Below, piece by piece: positions 50,786-60,713 of a DNA stretch of 64,000 nt. The translations under genes and the position numbers were made by a program. Below the pieces are notes generated by a model. It ran no database searches, was not told the origin of the DNA, and saw only the letters and a program-made list of their open reading frames with translations. Within the stretch, counting starts at the first letter, position 1; each line of letters opens with the position of its first letter. The DNA comes from Shewanella woodyi ATCC 51908 (GTDB lineage Bacteria > Pseudomonadota > Gammaproteobacteria > Enterobacterales > Shewanellaceae). The stretch is taken from contig NC_010506.1 of assembly GCF_000019525.1 (NCBI RefSeq), positions 3,410,001-3,474,000 on the forward strand, given 5' to 3'.

Positions 50786-51158
50786 AATGTTTTCCTGGTG
50801 TCGATAGTGATGTTCTCTACTGCGATTAACACGAGATTAGACTCGGCAATGCACTAGGTAATTTTTTATAGTGTGTTATGACATAGCAATAGATAGGGTC
50901 ATTGCCGCCATCAATATTCAATCAGGCGCGTCATAAACCATACCAACAATACCAAGATATTTGGGTGATGGGTCAATAATTTTCAATAATTGAGCTTAAG
51001 GTCAATTATTTTCAGGGAGATGTTTGCTAGTGGTAGGCTGTCAATCTCATTATGCTATTAGTTATTTACAATTGTTATCAGATTCATCTACATAGATGAG
51101 GAATATCTAGCCTCAATAATAGATGAAGTTCTTTACTCAGCTGGTATACAAATCGATA
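50786..51158. other. pntA upstream region with a direct repeat
   Basis: A 373-bp gap. A 15-bp direct repeat, GGTCAATAATTTTCA at 50971-50985 and GGTCAATTATTTTCA at 51000-51014 (one mismatch, 29 bp apart), lies about 190-230 bp before pntA. Same-face spacing of nearly three helix turns fits a regulator site. No gene is seen. Confidence 0.5.
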
Positions 51159-51743
51159 CTAGATATCCAACTTAGCTTCATCCCAATAGAGACTCTGGTT
51201 AAAGTAACCAGCTAGACGTTGATTAAGATCATTAAAGCTAGATAGCGACTCCTCTTTACCGCTTAAACAGGACCAAACAAAACGGTGACAGTTATTATCG
51301 AAAAGGTCGTACTCCCGGTAGGTGTAAATAGCCTGCTGAGCCTTTTCTAACATGGCAGGCTCCACAAGAACTTGATGATCGTGACTGCAAGCCACAAAAA
51401 TTTTGCTCCCTGTACGTCCCGCCAAAAAGCGTTTAGTTGATACCGCTCTCACTAAACCACTACCATGTAACTCAATTAACGTGTGTTCATCTAGCCATAT
51501 CCCAGTGTGCTCAATCAAACCATAAACAAAACAGCAGATAATTGAACCAGGTTGTGGTTGCACTTTCTTGTGCCCTGCTTGCCACACACTAGGTGCCAGT
51601 GGAAGGTGATCCCCCTCTTTAAAGGTTTTAGGGGCTATCCCTTTGCGCCGCTTTAGCTCTAATTGATGACGCTTCTCTCGTTCATCGGCTAGCAGCACTG
51701 CACCAATTGCTGCGCCTCCAAGCCAAAGTAAGGGTAATGGCAT
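51159..51743 (-). CDS. LRAT/NlpC-like thiol hydrolase or acyltransferase
   Basis: A 194-residue protein with a short N-terminal hydrophobic anchor (PLPLLWLGGAAIGAVLLA) and a domain of the LRAT (permuted NlpC/P60) superfamily. The histidine is in YGLIEHTGIWLD (about residue 79) and the catalytic cysteine in FDNNCHRFVWSC (about residue 151), an NC motif as in LRAT proteins. Bacterial members have unknown substrates, probably lipid or peptide acyl groups. It is transcribed alone, divergent from the hybrid kinase. Confidence 0.8.
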   Translation of the reverse strand: MPLPLLWLGGAAIGAVLLADEREKRHQLELKRRKGIAPKTFKEGDHLPLAPSVWQAGHKKVQPQPGSIICCFVYGLIEHTGIWLDEHTLIELHGSGLVRAVSTKRFLAGRTGSKIFVACSHDHQVLVEPAMLEKAQQAIYTYREYDLFDNNCHRFVWSCLSGKEESLSSFNDLNQRLAGYFNQSLYWDEAKLDI

Positions 51744-52105
51744 AAGTCTGCTCCGAGTCTGAATACGATAAACTCACAACTAAGGTAGTCACTATTAATA
51801 CCAATCTAGAAAATATTCTTTAAGAATGAAACAGCACAAATGTAACTAAATCTATGGTTCCATAAATGATATTGAGCATGCCTCTTAAATTGATTGCCAG
51901 CAAAACAAAATATTAATCTTCATCTTATTGGAAAAAATTGCCAAAACTTTAACTCTCCACTAGCTTTAAATGTATGTTTCTAAAGTTTTAATTTTTTATG
52001 GGCTGTGATAATGACATCATATTATGTTGTTTTTATAAGTTCACAATTAGCGATAAAACATTCATCTACAAGATAAAATTAGCAAGATAGGAAAGCTGTT
52101 GGTTT
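51744..52105. other. Divergent promoter region, nothing specific
   Basis: An A+T-rich 362-bp gap between the LRAT-like gene and the hybrid kinase gene. No hairpin, operator or small gene stands out. Confidence 0.6.
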
Positions 52106-53836
52106 ATGAGTGATAAAGAGGCTGACTTAATCAAGACCATTGCTGTACTTACCCGAAAAGCGCAGCGAGAGCGTAGTGCTAGGTTAGAAGCGGAGAAACT
52201 GCTCAACCAGAAAAGTCGTGAACTCTATTTTGCTAAGCAGGAGGTTGAAGCTTCACTCTTTTCAATACAAGAGAAATCCGACCAAGACACAGCATTGATA
52301 GGACTTAAAAGTAACTTAGAGTCAATTCTACTTGAATTTAATCAAAACTTTCTCCAGCAACCTCTTTCAAATGATCTCCTACAAAGCCTGATGGACACAT
52401 TAGCGAAACTAAAACATGTTGAGTCTAGTCAGCTTGTGTTTAAAAATGAGCAAAAAACCAGTCATCAAGCCAACTTTTCAGCAGGCACATTTACTCAATG
52501 GGCGCCCCATAACAAAGGGCAAACAACAGACTCTGAATATCCTCAGCGACAACTTATCGTCAAAATAGGGGAAAACCAGCACACTCTAGGCTCACTGTAT
52601 ATCAATTTATCCGTACCAAACAATTGGTTATCGACGATTGAAAAGCAGCTATTTCTCTTCTCCAACATGATTTCAGCCGCTTACCAAAGACAGGTATTAC
52701 TGGATAAAACATTGGCGCAGAAAACTCGAGCAGAACAATCTGAGCGCTCAACCAAAGACTTTGTAGCCATGATCAATCATGAGCTAAGAACCCCACTAAA
52801 TGGCTTGCTGGGAAATACAGAGCTGATGATTGAAACACGGCTAAGCGATTACCAAGAAAAGCTTATCAAGAATATGGTTCAATCGGGAGAACTACTCAAA
52901 GTCATCATTAATGATCTTTTAGATATCAGTAAGATAAATGCAGGTATGTTGGAGTTAAACGAGGTGGCTTTTTCAACACTGGAACTCACTAACGCCATTC
53001 AAAATACCTTTGCTCCTCAAGCTGCTGAAAAAGGGTTAGCTTTTGACTTTGAGATCGATCCCAAGACACCTGAAAACCTCTCAGGAGATCCAGACAGAAT
53101 TAAGCAAATTTTTGTCAACCTAATTGGTAACGCAATCAAGTTTACCGACAAAGGTAAGATTTCAATCAAGATTGACTGGCATGAATCCTCATTTAGATTT
53201 GTCATTTCTGACACTGGATGTGGGATCCCCAAAGAACATCTCGCCAACCTATTTGATCCTTTTACTCAAGTAAACAACCGCAGTAACCGCCTTTATGAAG
53301 GCACCGGATTAGGCTTAACTATATGTAAACTGCTCGTCAATGAGATGCTTGGTCAGATAGCACTTGAAAGCCAACCCGATAAGGGCAGCAGTTTTACCGT
53401 CACCCTACCGCTAGCTGTCACACAAGCCCAACAAATCAGTCAGCCAGCTGAATTTAATTACACAGATTTCGACTCATTAACGGTATTAGTCGTCGAAGAT
53501 AGCCATATCAACCAGACATTGATAAAGATGATGCTAGCCAAATTTAATATCCCGCCATTTGTGGTAGATAATGGTCAGGAAGCGATCGATTTTTTAAGCG
53601 ACACTGAAGTCGACATCGTTTTTATGGATTGCAGAATGCCCGTTGTCGATGGGTTTCAGGCTACAAGAGAGCTGCGCAAACAAAATTACACGAATCCCAT
53701 CATCGCTCTCACCGCAGGAACAACCTCAACCGAGATAGAGCAATGTAAGCAGTGTGGAATGGATGATATTGTATGTAAACCCTATAAGATTGCCGATCTT
53801 AAGGCGATATTAATGAAATGGAATCCATTGAATTAA
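52106..53836 (+). CDS. Hybrid histidine kinase/response regulator, cytoplasmic
   Basis: A 576-residue protein without membrane segments. An N-terminal coiled coil (about 10-60) precedes a GAF-like sensing region (70-200), a HisKA domain with H225 in MINHELRTP, an HATPase domain (GNAIKFTDKG, DTGCGIP, GTGLGLTICKLLV), and a C-terminal receiver with D508 in VFMDCRMPVVDG. There is no Hpt domain, so a separate phosphotransfer protein is needed. It resembles BarA/ArcB-type logic without the membrane part. The input is unknown and no partner gene is adjacent. Confidence 0.9.
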   Translation: MSDKEADLIKTIAVLTRKAQRERSARLEAEKLLNQKSRELYFAKQEVEASLFSIQEKSDQDTALIGLKSNLESILLEFNQNFLQQPLSNDLLQSLMDTLAKLKHVESSQLVFKNEQKTSHQANFSAGTFTQWAPHNKGQTTDSEYPQRQLIVKIGENQHTLGSLYINLSVPNNWLSTIEKQLFLFSNMISAAYQRQVLLDKTLAQKTRAEQSERSTKDFVAMINHELRTPLNGLLGNTELMIETRLSDYQEKLIKNMVQSGELLKVIINDLLDISKINAGMLELNEVAFSTLELTNAIQNTFAPQAAEKGLAFDFEIDPKTPENLSGDPDRIKQIFVNLIGNAIKFTDKGKISIKIDWHESSFRFVISDTGCGIPKEHLANLFDPFTQVNNRSNRLYEGTGLGLTICKLLVNEMLGQIALESQPDKGSSFTVTLPLAVTQAQQISQPAEFNYTDFDSLTVLVVEDSHINQTLIKMMLAKFNIPPFVVDNGQEAIDFLSDTEVDIVFMDCRMPVVDGFQATRELRKQNYTNPIIALTAGTTSTEIEQCKQCGMDDIVCKPYKIADLKAILMKWNPLN

Positions 53837-53864
53837 TCAACTCGCCAGTTTAAATTATGTCGAC

Positions 53865-54545
53865 TTAAGCCAGTAACTCTGTCAGTTTTACACTTTCGCC
53901 TTGGCCTATGGCACTGATCTGAGCCAGCAAAAGCTCACCACAGGCTATGGCGTCAATCAAGGCATTATGAGCCGCATAAACAGGCAAACCGTATCGCGCT
54001 CTACTTGCTCCAAGTCGCAAAGCCCCCTCCTTGAGCACTTCATGCTGACGCATTAATCTACGCTTCTCTATCGCTAAGGTGTCGATAGCCATCAAGGTCA
54101 CTCTCTGGCGAAAATGTGTTGATAGCCCTTTTTGTAAAAACGCCAAATCTAAGGGAGAGTGATGAGCCACCAGCATCTGTCCTTGGCATCGTTCTAAAAA
54201 CCAGGTCATCGCCTCCTCTGGAGATACCGCGCTATTAAGGTGGTGATCTAAAATACCGTGGATTGTGGCACTCTGACCGACACTACCCTCTATTTTCACC
54301 AATTTATGCTCAGCTTTTGACAGTATAAGTCTGCCCTTTTCGATCGGAACGATACCAATACTTAAGATCTGATCAAACTGGGCATCGAGCCCTGTCATCT
54401 CAAGGTCGATAGCCAACAAGGGGGCACGCTCAACGTCGAGTTCCAGTAGGGATTGCTGTCCGTGGTAATAGGTCTTAAGAGCTTGATCCTCAGCCCGAAA
54501 GGCGCGCCAACAGAGTTTACTTTTTAAAAGGTAGCGAGACAGCAA
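53865..54545 (-). CDS. DEDDh 3'-5' exonuclease, DnaQ-like
   Basis: A 226-residue exonuclease. ExoI is AIDLEMTGLDAQ (residues about 45-56), ExoII is in VAHHSPLDLAFLQ and ExoIII in AAHNALIDAIACGEL, giving the D-E-D-H-D set. It is similar in size to the proofreading epsilon subunit but is encoded immediately after the cNMP/CBS/DUF294 protein gene (one base between them), a pairing that I recall recurring in related genomes. That context suggests a regulatory nuclease, for example acting on RNA or nucleotides, rather than replication proofreading. Confidence 0.87.
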   Translation of the reverse strand: MLSRYLLKSKLCWRAFRAEDQALKTYYHGQQSLLELDVERAPLLAIDLEMTGLDAQFDQILSIGIVPIEKGRLILSKAEHKLVKIEGSVGQSATIHGILDHHLNSAVSPEEAMTWFLERCQGQMLVAHHSPLDLAFLQKGLSTHFRQRVTLMAIDTLAIEKRRLMRQHEVLKEGALRLGASRARYGLPVYAAHNALIDAIACGELLLAQISAIGQGESVKLTELLA

Positions 54546-54546
54546 A

Positions 54547-56394
54547 TCAGAAGCTCCGAGTAAATTTCAGCTTTATACCAGACTGAGCATCGTGAACCAC
54601 CTTGAAAGCATCCCTCAATTGATGCCTAACTAAAGAGGAGAGGTGTTTAGGTTGCAAGTAGTTAGAGATGGGCATAGCGTGAGTATGTTGATAGCCCTGA
54701 TTAGAGAGGCGCATATGGGCGATAAACTCATGGGCATCGGCAAGATTAAGTGCATCTTTGCGGTTAATAATATCTTTCTCCATTAACACTCGGATCCGTT
54801 TTGCCGTATTCACCTCTTTAATCCCTGCCGACAGGGCATAGACACGTGCAATGTCATTAATTAGCGCATTACCTTTATGTTTAAGATCAATCCCCTTTAC
54901 TTCAGAGCCGTCACGCTCGAGCACGAACTTCTTAAAAAAACCTAAAGGTGGCGACTCGACCAGTGAGTTATTTGTCATACCAGCCAGAAAAATATCATTA
55001 TCTTTGGTCTCTGCTAACACCTTGTCTTGCAGACTATCGAACAGGGAAGTGGGACCAAACACCGAGCGCATATCAAAGAAGATACTGGCATGCATTAAGG
55101 CTTTTGGTTCAGGTGTATTAACCCAACTAGCGAATCGGCTTTGCCACTGTGAGAGGCTTAAACGCCACTTGGGGTTTTGCGCCATAATATCGCCGGGACA
55201 AAAGATATAACCACACTTATCTAAGCCGCTACAAACAGCTTTTGTTAATGCCTCAAAATAGCCTGATGCGGCCTCATCAGGCTCATGGGCAAGCAGTAAT
55301 CCGTTATCTTGATCTGAACAAGCAGCCTGATCTTGTCGCCCCTGGGATCCAAAGGCCAGCCAGCAAAAAGCCATCGGTGCTTCACCGAGCAGCTTTTGAT
55401 TTAATATGATCAATCTACGAGTCAAGGCATCGGTGACAGAGGTCAGTACCCGACCAATCTCCTCAGCTCTGGCATCGGCACTGATTAAGTTTTGTAGGAG
55501 CAGTGGGATCTGTTTACTCACAGAGATAAGGCTATCTAAGCTATTTTGGCGCTCTATTTCGCCAATCAAGAGCAAAGGTTGCGAACTTTGCCCACGCAGA
55601 ATATCGGTACTGGTCAAAACGCCAACCGCTCTCTCATCATCGACAATGGGCAGATGATGAATACCATGTTCACTCATCAAGAGCATAGCCTCAAAGACTA
55701 AAGCATTAGAGCTGAGCACTTTTGGCTGAGTGGTCATGGCTTGATGCACAGGCAAACTGCCATCTTGTCCCTCTGCTAACACGCGATTTCGCAGATCTCT
55801 GTCGGTTAAAATTCCACACAGTTTATGGTTATCAATCACCAGTACAGAGGACACTCTAGCCTCACGCATCTTCTTCGCCGCATCACTGACTGAGGCGTTT
55901 ATATCGATGATAAGAGGGTTATTCGACATCAAGGAGCTGACTCTGCTAGTCGTGGTTAACTCTTTCGCTTTAAACCTAGCTTGATGACGGAGACGTTTGG
56001 CGAAAGCACGGTTAAAGAAGCGATCAAATTGCCGACTCTCAACACGCAGATAATCGAAGGTATCGGGGTCCAGATGATAGACCAAGCCATCTTCTAAAAT
56101 GCGCACCCGGTTACTGACCTTTTCACCAGACAGGAGTGAAGGGAAACCAAAATAATCCCCCTCTCCCAATCGATCAAGTAGCTCCCCATCATCATTTCTC
56201 ACCTCAAAAGCACCACTGCGAACAATGTATAGCTGAGGATCTGTTTCATCCAAAGGAACAAAGGCAGATGCTTTGCTGTAATAGCCAACACTTAAACTTT
56301 TACAACATCGATCCAGTGTCGAATTAGACAGAGTATCGAAGGGGACAAGTCCCTGTATAAAATCTGTAATCGGTTGAAGCTCACTTGCATCCAT
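54547..56394 (-). CDS. cNMP-binding, CBS and DUF294 nucleotidyltransferase-like protein
   Basis: A 615-residue cytoplasmic protein. A cyclic-nucleotide-binding domain (residues about 15-130, GEGDYFGFPSLLSGEKVSNR), two CBS repeats (about 155-275, ending VGVLTSTDILRG), the DUF294 nucleotidyltransferase-like domain (AFGSQGRQDQAACSDQDNG, near 345-365) and a DUF294 C-terminal domain follow in order. GS-x-D-x-D suggests a working GlnD-like active site. It is probably a nucleotide-sensing modifier of an unknown target. The exonuclease gene begins one base after its stop. The Na+/solute symporter genes encoded upstream on this strand are customary neighbours in my recollection. Confidence 0.9.
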   Translation of the reverse strand: MDASELQPITDFIQGLVPFDTLSNSTLDRCCKSLSVGYYSKASAFVPLDETDPQLYIVRSGAFEVRNDDGELLDRLGEGDYFGFPSLLSGEKVSNRVRILEDGLVYHLDPDTFDYLRVESRQFDRFFNRAFAKRLRHQARFKAKELTTTSRVSSLMSNNPLIIDINASVSDAAKKMREARVSSVLVIDNHKLCGILTDRDLRNRVLAEGQDGSLPVHQAMTTQPKVLSSNALVFEAMLLMSEHGIHHLPIVDDERAVGVLTSTDILRGQSSQPLLLIGEIERQNSLDSLISVSKQIPLLLQNLISADARAEEIGRVLTSVTDALTRRLIILNQKLLGEAPMAFCWLAFGSQGRQDQAACSDQDNGLLLAHEPDEAASGYFEALTKAVCSGLDKCGYIFCPGDIMAQNPKWRLSLSQWQSRFASWVNTPEPKALMHASIFFDMRSVFGPTSLFDSLQDKVLAETKDNDIFLAGMTNNSLVESPPLGFFKKFVLERDGSEVKGIDLKHKGNALINDIARVYALSAGIKEVNTAKRIRVLMEKDIINRKDALNLADAHEFIAHMRLSNQGYQHTHAMPISNYLQPKHLSSLVRHQLRDAFKVVHDAQSGIKLKFTRSF

Positions 56395-56516
56395 AGATCG
56401 ACTGCCACAATTCTAGATTATAAAACTATACCTAATGCAACCTAATGCAGATATTCGACTAATGGCGTAAGAGAGGTTCACCTTAGAATTTAAGGAGTGT
56501 GGAAGAGAAAATATTA

Positions 56517-56551
56517 GAGCCTAATAGTGTTCATTTAACCCTATTAGGCTC
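56517..56551 (-). terminator. Terminator after the amidohydrolase gene
   Basis: An 11-bp perfect stem GAGCCTAATAG / CTATTAGGCTC with a 13-nt loop lies 20 nt after the stop and is followed by TAATATTTTC on the minus strand. Confidence 0.65.
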
Positions 56552-56570
56552 CTAGATGAAACAGGTCTTG

Positions 56571-58364
56571 TTATTGCTTTAGATTGCTCACTTTATTGAC
56601 TAAGGTTTCACCATGAAAAACCGTGCCTAAAATAGCAATATCTTTGATATCCATAGGTTCTACCTTTAGTGGATTTTCCTTTAATATTGTGAAATTAGCG
56701 GTTTTCCCCTCCTCAATAGTACCAATGCTTTTCTCAAGGTTTAATGTTCTCGCAGCCGTCGAGGTGATCGCTTTCATCGCAGTATAGGCATCAATTCGCT
56801 GCTCTTGAGAAAGCAGGCTATTATTAGCCGTCACTCGATTAACGGCAGTCCAAGCTAAAGTCAGTGGTTCAACCGGAGCCATGGCAAAGTCAGAGTGGAA
56901 TGAAACAGGCACTCCTCTGTCTGTTAACGATTTAACCCGAACCAGCGACCCTGCTCGCTCAGCCCCTAAGCCATCGGTTGCATATTTATCAGCTAACGCC
57001 CAAAGATAGAAAGGATTAACTGACGCCTCAATCCCCAAACCTGCAATCTCATCGGCCTGTTTATCTGTAAAATACCCCATGTGATGCAAGGTGAGGCGGT
57101 GATCCTTTTTAGGGTTACGCTGTTGATCTTCTGAGTTGTAATCGAGCACCTGCTGAATACCAAGATCGCCATTAGAGTGAACATGGATCTTATAATCATT
57201 TTGCCAATATAAACTCAACTGCTCTTTAAACAGGGTCAGTGGTGTCATCCACTCCCCCTGGTGGCCATCGGCGTAACCCTCTTTCATCTGCATCAAAAGA
57301 GAGTAGATAGCACCATCGGCAAATAACTTAACCTGCTTAGGAAGGAACTTGATATTGTCTGTATTGTACTGCTCTGGCAGATTTTCCATCACTTCCATGG
57401 CTTTATGATTATCATTTCCCGCCATGGCGTACAGCTGAGTACCGTTAGGGATCAGGTAAACATCATAAGGTGGCTTTTTGTCCATCTCCTGCTTCAGCAG
57501 GTCATACTCCATCTTAAAATCTGAGCTGGGAAAGCCTGGCTCAGCGATAGTCGTAATGCCATTTTTACGGATAAGTTGGGTCATCTTAGCCAAACCCGTT
57601 TTATATGACTGCGGATCAACCAGAATATGGCTAATCTTAGGCACTAAAGCTAACCAGCCTCCCTCATAAAAATGTCCACCTTTCCAATCTACTTGAGGGT
57701 TGCCACTAAACTCACTCTCTTTAATACCAAACATCTCAATGGCTTTATCGTTAAGAAAAATCTCATGAAATGATCGATGAATAACCGCAACGGGCTTATC
57801 AGGTGAAAGCTTATTGAGCGTTTCACGGTTTAACTCGCCGTGCCAAAGCTGGTGATAACCCCATACGAAGAACATCTTGTCAGATTTAGCATTATCTTTA
57901 ATCGACTGCGATAAACGCTTAATGTAAGCCTCTGGGGTTTGCACACCTTTTTTCACACCATCTGGAAGCACCCAGTCATGAGGCGCTATCACTTCATTCG
58001 GTAACATCAACGCAGCAATTGAGGGGTGAAGATGGGGCTCAATAAAACCAGGCATTAGAGTATTACCCTTTAGATCGTATAGCTCAGCCTTACCCTCAAA
58101 GCGTTTAAATGCCTCGGCTTGGCTGCCGGTAAATACAATTCTTCCTTCACGTTCAACAACAGCTTCGACATACTCGGGCTTATCACCCACCATGGTCAGG
58201 ATATCGCCACCAAAGAAGAGAGTTTGCTGTAACTGGTAAGGTTTGGGAGCTATATCTTGCTTAATAACGCCAGCTTGAGGGATGTTTGGCAAAGCTTTCG
58301 GTTCATCCTGACTGCAGGCACTCAGTGCGGCAACGAGGGCGATGGTTCCAATAATTCTAAACAT
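56571..58364 (-). CDS. Amidohydrolase-family lipoprotein, YtcJ-like
   Basis: A 597-residue exported metal-dependent hydrolase. The lipobox is LVAALSAC at about residues 10-17, so the protein is lipid-anchored after cleavage at the cysteine. The Amidohydrolase_3 domain starts near residue 50; metal-binding motifs include MPGFIEPHLHPS, the later HSNGDLGIQ and FHSDFAMAP. YtcJ-type proteins hydrolyse amide or related bonds of unknown substrates. The gene lies between the symporter pair and the CBS/DUF294 gene on the same strand, perhaps an insertion into an otherwise regular neighbourhood. Confidence 0.85.
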   Translation of the reverse strand: MFRIIGTIALVAALSACSQDEPKALPNIPQAGVIKQDIAPKPYQLQQTLFFGGDILTMVGDKPEYVEAVVEREGRIVFTGSQAEAFKRFEGKAELYDLKGNTLMPGFIEPHLHPSIAALMLPNEVIAPHDWVLPDGVKKGVQTPEAYIKRLSQSIKDNAKSDKMFFVWGYHQLWHGELNRETLNKLSPDKPVAVIHRSFHEIFLNDKAIEMFGIKESEFSGNPQVDWKGGHFYEGGWLALVPKISHILVDPQSYKTGLAKMTQLIRKNGITTIAEPGFPSSDFKMEYDLLKQEMDKKPPYDVYLIPNGTQLYAMAGNDNHKAMEVMENLPEQYNTDNIKFLPKQVKLFADGAIYSLLMQMKEGYADGHQGEWMTPLTLFKEQLSLYWQNDYKIHVHSNGDLGIQQVLDYNSEDQQRNPKKDHRLTLHHMGYFTDKQADEIAGLGIEASVNPFYLWALADKYATDGLGAERAGSLVRVKSLTDRGVPVSFHSDFAMAPVEPLTLAWTAVNRVTANNSLLSQEQRIDAYTAMKAITSTAARTLNLEKSIGTIEEGKTANFTILKENPLKVEPMDIKDIAILGTVFHGETLVNKVSNLKQ

Positions 58365-58441
58365 ACGTGTCGTCCTTTACGTGATTAAAGCTCAGAGTGG
58401 AGCTAGATAGGTAACAGAGTTAATCAATAAAATAAAGCAGA

Positions 58442-58801
58442 TCACTCTGCTAACCAGTTATTTATCGCTTTACGCTTCTCTCGTTTGATATCACGGCGAA
58501 CCTTGTCACTAATCTCATCTCTTGGATCTAACCCATCTTTTATTTTCTCTACTTTCTTTGCAGCTTTGCGCTCAGCCTTACTCAACTGATGTTTAGTGTA
58601 ACTACCATCGGCCAACTCCTCTGCGCTTCTTCTCGCCTTTTTTAACTTATGCTCAGTACGGCGAAGCTCACCTTTATACTCAGCTTTAGTCTCCTTAATA
58701 TCCCGATTCAAGCGCACCGCATCTTTAAGTAAATTTTGCGCAAACAGATTAGGAGAGATAAGGGCGGTAGAGAGCCCAGCCAAGAGTACATACTTTTTCA
58801 T
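58442..58801 (-). CDS. Small secreted basic helical protein
   Basis: A 119-residue exported protein. The signal peptide is KKYVLLAGLSTALISPNLFA, cleaved before QNLLKD. The mature part is almost all charged helix with many K/R/E (RELK, TEHKLKKARRSAEEL, HQLSKAERKAAKKVEK). The ATG at 58801 has GAGG about 9 nt upstream and is preferred over an upstream in-frame start. I do not recognise the family. It lies upstream of the amidohydrolase gene. Confidence 0.6.
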   Translation of the reverse strand: MKKYVLLAGLSTALISPNLFAQNLLKDAVRLNRDIKETKAEYKGELRRTEHKLKKARRSAEELADGSYTKHQLSKAERKAAKKVEKIKDGLDPRDEISDKVRRDIKREKRKAINNWLAE

Positions 58802-58920
58802 ATTATTAAGCCTCAAAAATTAAAGGCAGAATTATCTTAGGTTACTTTTGATCAATAAATCCCCTTGCGCTCATTATGATCATAAGCTGGACAAATGAAT
58901 CTTGAATAACTGACAACAAA

Positions 58921-58942
58921 AAAGAGCGCCTAAGCGCTCTTT
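58921..58942 (-). terminator. Terminator after the symporter gene
   Basis: A 9-bp perfect stem AAAGAGCGC / GCGCTCTTT with a 4-nt loop, followed on the minus strand by TTTGTTG, lies 26 nt after the stop. Confidence 0.85.
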
Positions 58943-58967
58943 TTACTCTGTAACTAAGGTCACATCG

Positions 58968-60686
58968 TTAGTGGTCGTGTGCTTCGCCAGACCCTTTAGG
59001 GAAACGAATTGACTCAACCATCTCAACAACATCAGCAGGAACAGCAGCAGTCACTTTACTCACACCGAAGGCGACAGCAAAGTTCACAAACATACCTAAC
59101 ATACCGATACCTTCAGGAGAGATACCCATAAACCAGTGATCTGCATTGTTAATCTCAGGGTTAACAAACTTAAAGAACACAATATAAGAGGCAGTGAACA
59201 GTAGGCCAATGACCATACCAGCAATCGCCCCCTCTTTGTTTATGGTTTTAGAGAAGATCCCCATGATAATAGCAGGGAACAGTGACGATGCAGCTAAACC
59301 AAAGGCTATCGCTACCACCGCAGCTACAAAGCCTGGTGGATTAATTCCGAAGTAACCTGCCATCACAATACCGAGTGCCGCAGCGATTCGAGCAAACATC
59401 AACTCTTTCTTATCTGAGATATCCGGCATAAAGTTTTTCTTCAACAGATCATGAGAGACCGAAGTTGAGATAACGAGCAGCAGACCAGCAGAAGTTGATA
59501 ACGCCGCCGCTAAGCCACCAGCTGCTACCAGTGCGATAACCCAAGCTGGTAAGTTAGCAATTTCAGGTGTTGCCAAAACCATGATATCACGGTCAATCTT
59601 CATCTCATTTTCAGCGCCTTTAGCATAGTAGATCTTGCCATCAGCATTTTTATCATCCCATGTAATAAGCCCAGTCTTCTCCCAGTTCTTAATCCACTCA
59701 GGCGCAGTTTCATAAGCAACACCCGTTGATTCTGGACCATTAATAGTTTCAATCATGTTTACACGAGAGAAAGCTGAAAGAGCAGGAACAGTGGTGTACA
59801 TGATAGCGATGAACACAAGTGCCCAACCCGCTGATACACGTGCATCTTTTACTTTAGGTACAGTGAAGAAACGTACAATAACGTGAGGCAGACCAGCAGT
59901 ACCAAACATCAAGGCACCAGTGATAAAGAACACATCAATCATGCTCTTAGAGCCTTCGGTATACTGCGCAAAGCCGAGTTCAGCCGATAAGCCATCTAAC
60001 TTATCCAATAAGTAGACTCCGGTACCATTCCCCGCAGCATCAATAAGCTCAGCACCAAAGCCGATTTGTGGCAATACATGGCCTGTCATCATCACAGAGA
60101 TAAAGATAGCTGGCACCATGAAAGCGAAGATAAGCACACAATACTGTGCAACCTGAGTGTATGTAATGCCTTTCATTCCACCGAGTACAGCGTAGAAGAA
60201 GACCACGGCCATACCAATATATACACCGGTTTCAACATCAACTTCGAGGAAGCGTGAGAATACCACGCCCACACCACGCATCTGACCCGCGATGTAGGTA
60301 AAGCAGATAAAGATGGCACACACAACGGCAACGGTACGTGCTGCTTGTGAGTAGTAACGGTCACCAATAAAGTCAGGTACCGTAAACTTACCAAACTTAC
60401 GTAGGTAAGGTGCCATGCAAAGCGCTAGCAGAACATAACCTCCCGTCCAACCCATCAGGTATACAGAGCCATCATATCCGACAAACGAAACGATACCAGC
60501 AAGTGAGATAAATGACGCTGCAGACATCCAATCGGCCGCTGTTGCCATACCATTCATCACAGGATGGACACCGCCACCTGCAACATAAAATTCTTTTGTC
60601 GATCCGGCTCTGGACCAGATCGCAATTCCAATATAGAGGGCAAACGTTGCGCCCACGATTAAATACGTTAGAGTTTGTACATCCAT
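58968..60686 (-). CDS. Sodium:solute symporter large subunit (VC_2705 subfamily)
   Basis: A 572-residue SSS-family transporter with about 13 membrane helices. GMATAADWMSAASFISLAG near the N-terminus and GGLAAALSTSAGLLLVISTS are family sodium/solute motifs. It resembles acetate permease ActP, but the small DUF4212 partner encoded 27 nt upstream and an extra loop of about 50 residues (near 320-375) mark it as the VC_2705-type symporter rather than ActP (YjcG). The solute is likely a short carboxylate, not proven. The C-terminus is histidine-bearing (GSGEAHDH). Confidence 0.9.
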   Translation of the reverse strand: MDVQTLTYLIVGATFALYIGIAIWSRAGSTKEFYVAGGGVHPVMNGMATAADWMSAASFISLAGIVSFVGYDGSVYLMGWTGGYVLLALCMAPYLRKFGKFTVPDFIGDRYYSQAARTVAVVCAIFICFTYIAGQMRGVGVVFSRFLEVDVETGVYIGMAVVFFYAVLGGMKGITYTQVAQYCVLIFAFMVPAIFISVMMTGHVLPQIGFGAELIDAAGNGTGVYLLDKLDGLSAELGFAQYTEGSKSMIDVFFITGALMFGTAGLPHVIVRFFTVPKVKDARVSAGWALVFIAIMYTTVPALSAFSRVNMIETINGPESTGVAYETAPEWIKNWEKTGLITWDDKNADGKIYYAKGAENEMKIDRDIMVLATPEIANLPAWVIALVAAGGLAAALSTSAGLLLVISTSVSHDLLKKNFMPDISDKKELMFARIAAALGIVMAGYFGINPPGFVAAVVAIAFGLAASSLFPAIIMGIFSKTINKEGAIAGMVIGLLFTASYIVFFKFVNPEINNADHWFMGISPEGIGMLGMFVNFAVAFGVSKVTAAVPADVVEMVESIRFPKGSGEAHDH

Positions 60687-60713
60687 CTCACCGCTCCTTA
60701 TCTAGGTTAAATG

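Noticed and set aside
58968..60686. Assignment of the symporter as acetate permease actP.
   Set aside because: The DUF4212 small subunit and the extra loop point to the VC_2705 subfamily; no acs or yjcH neighbour is present.
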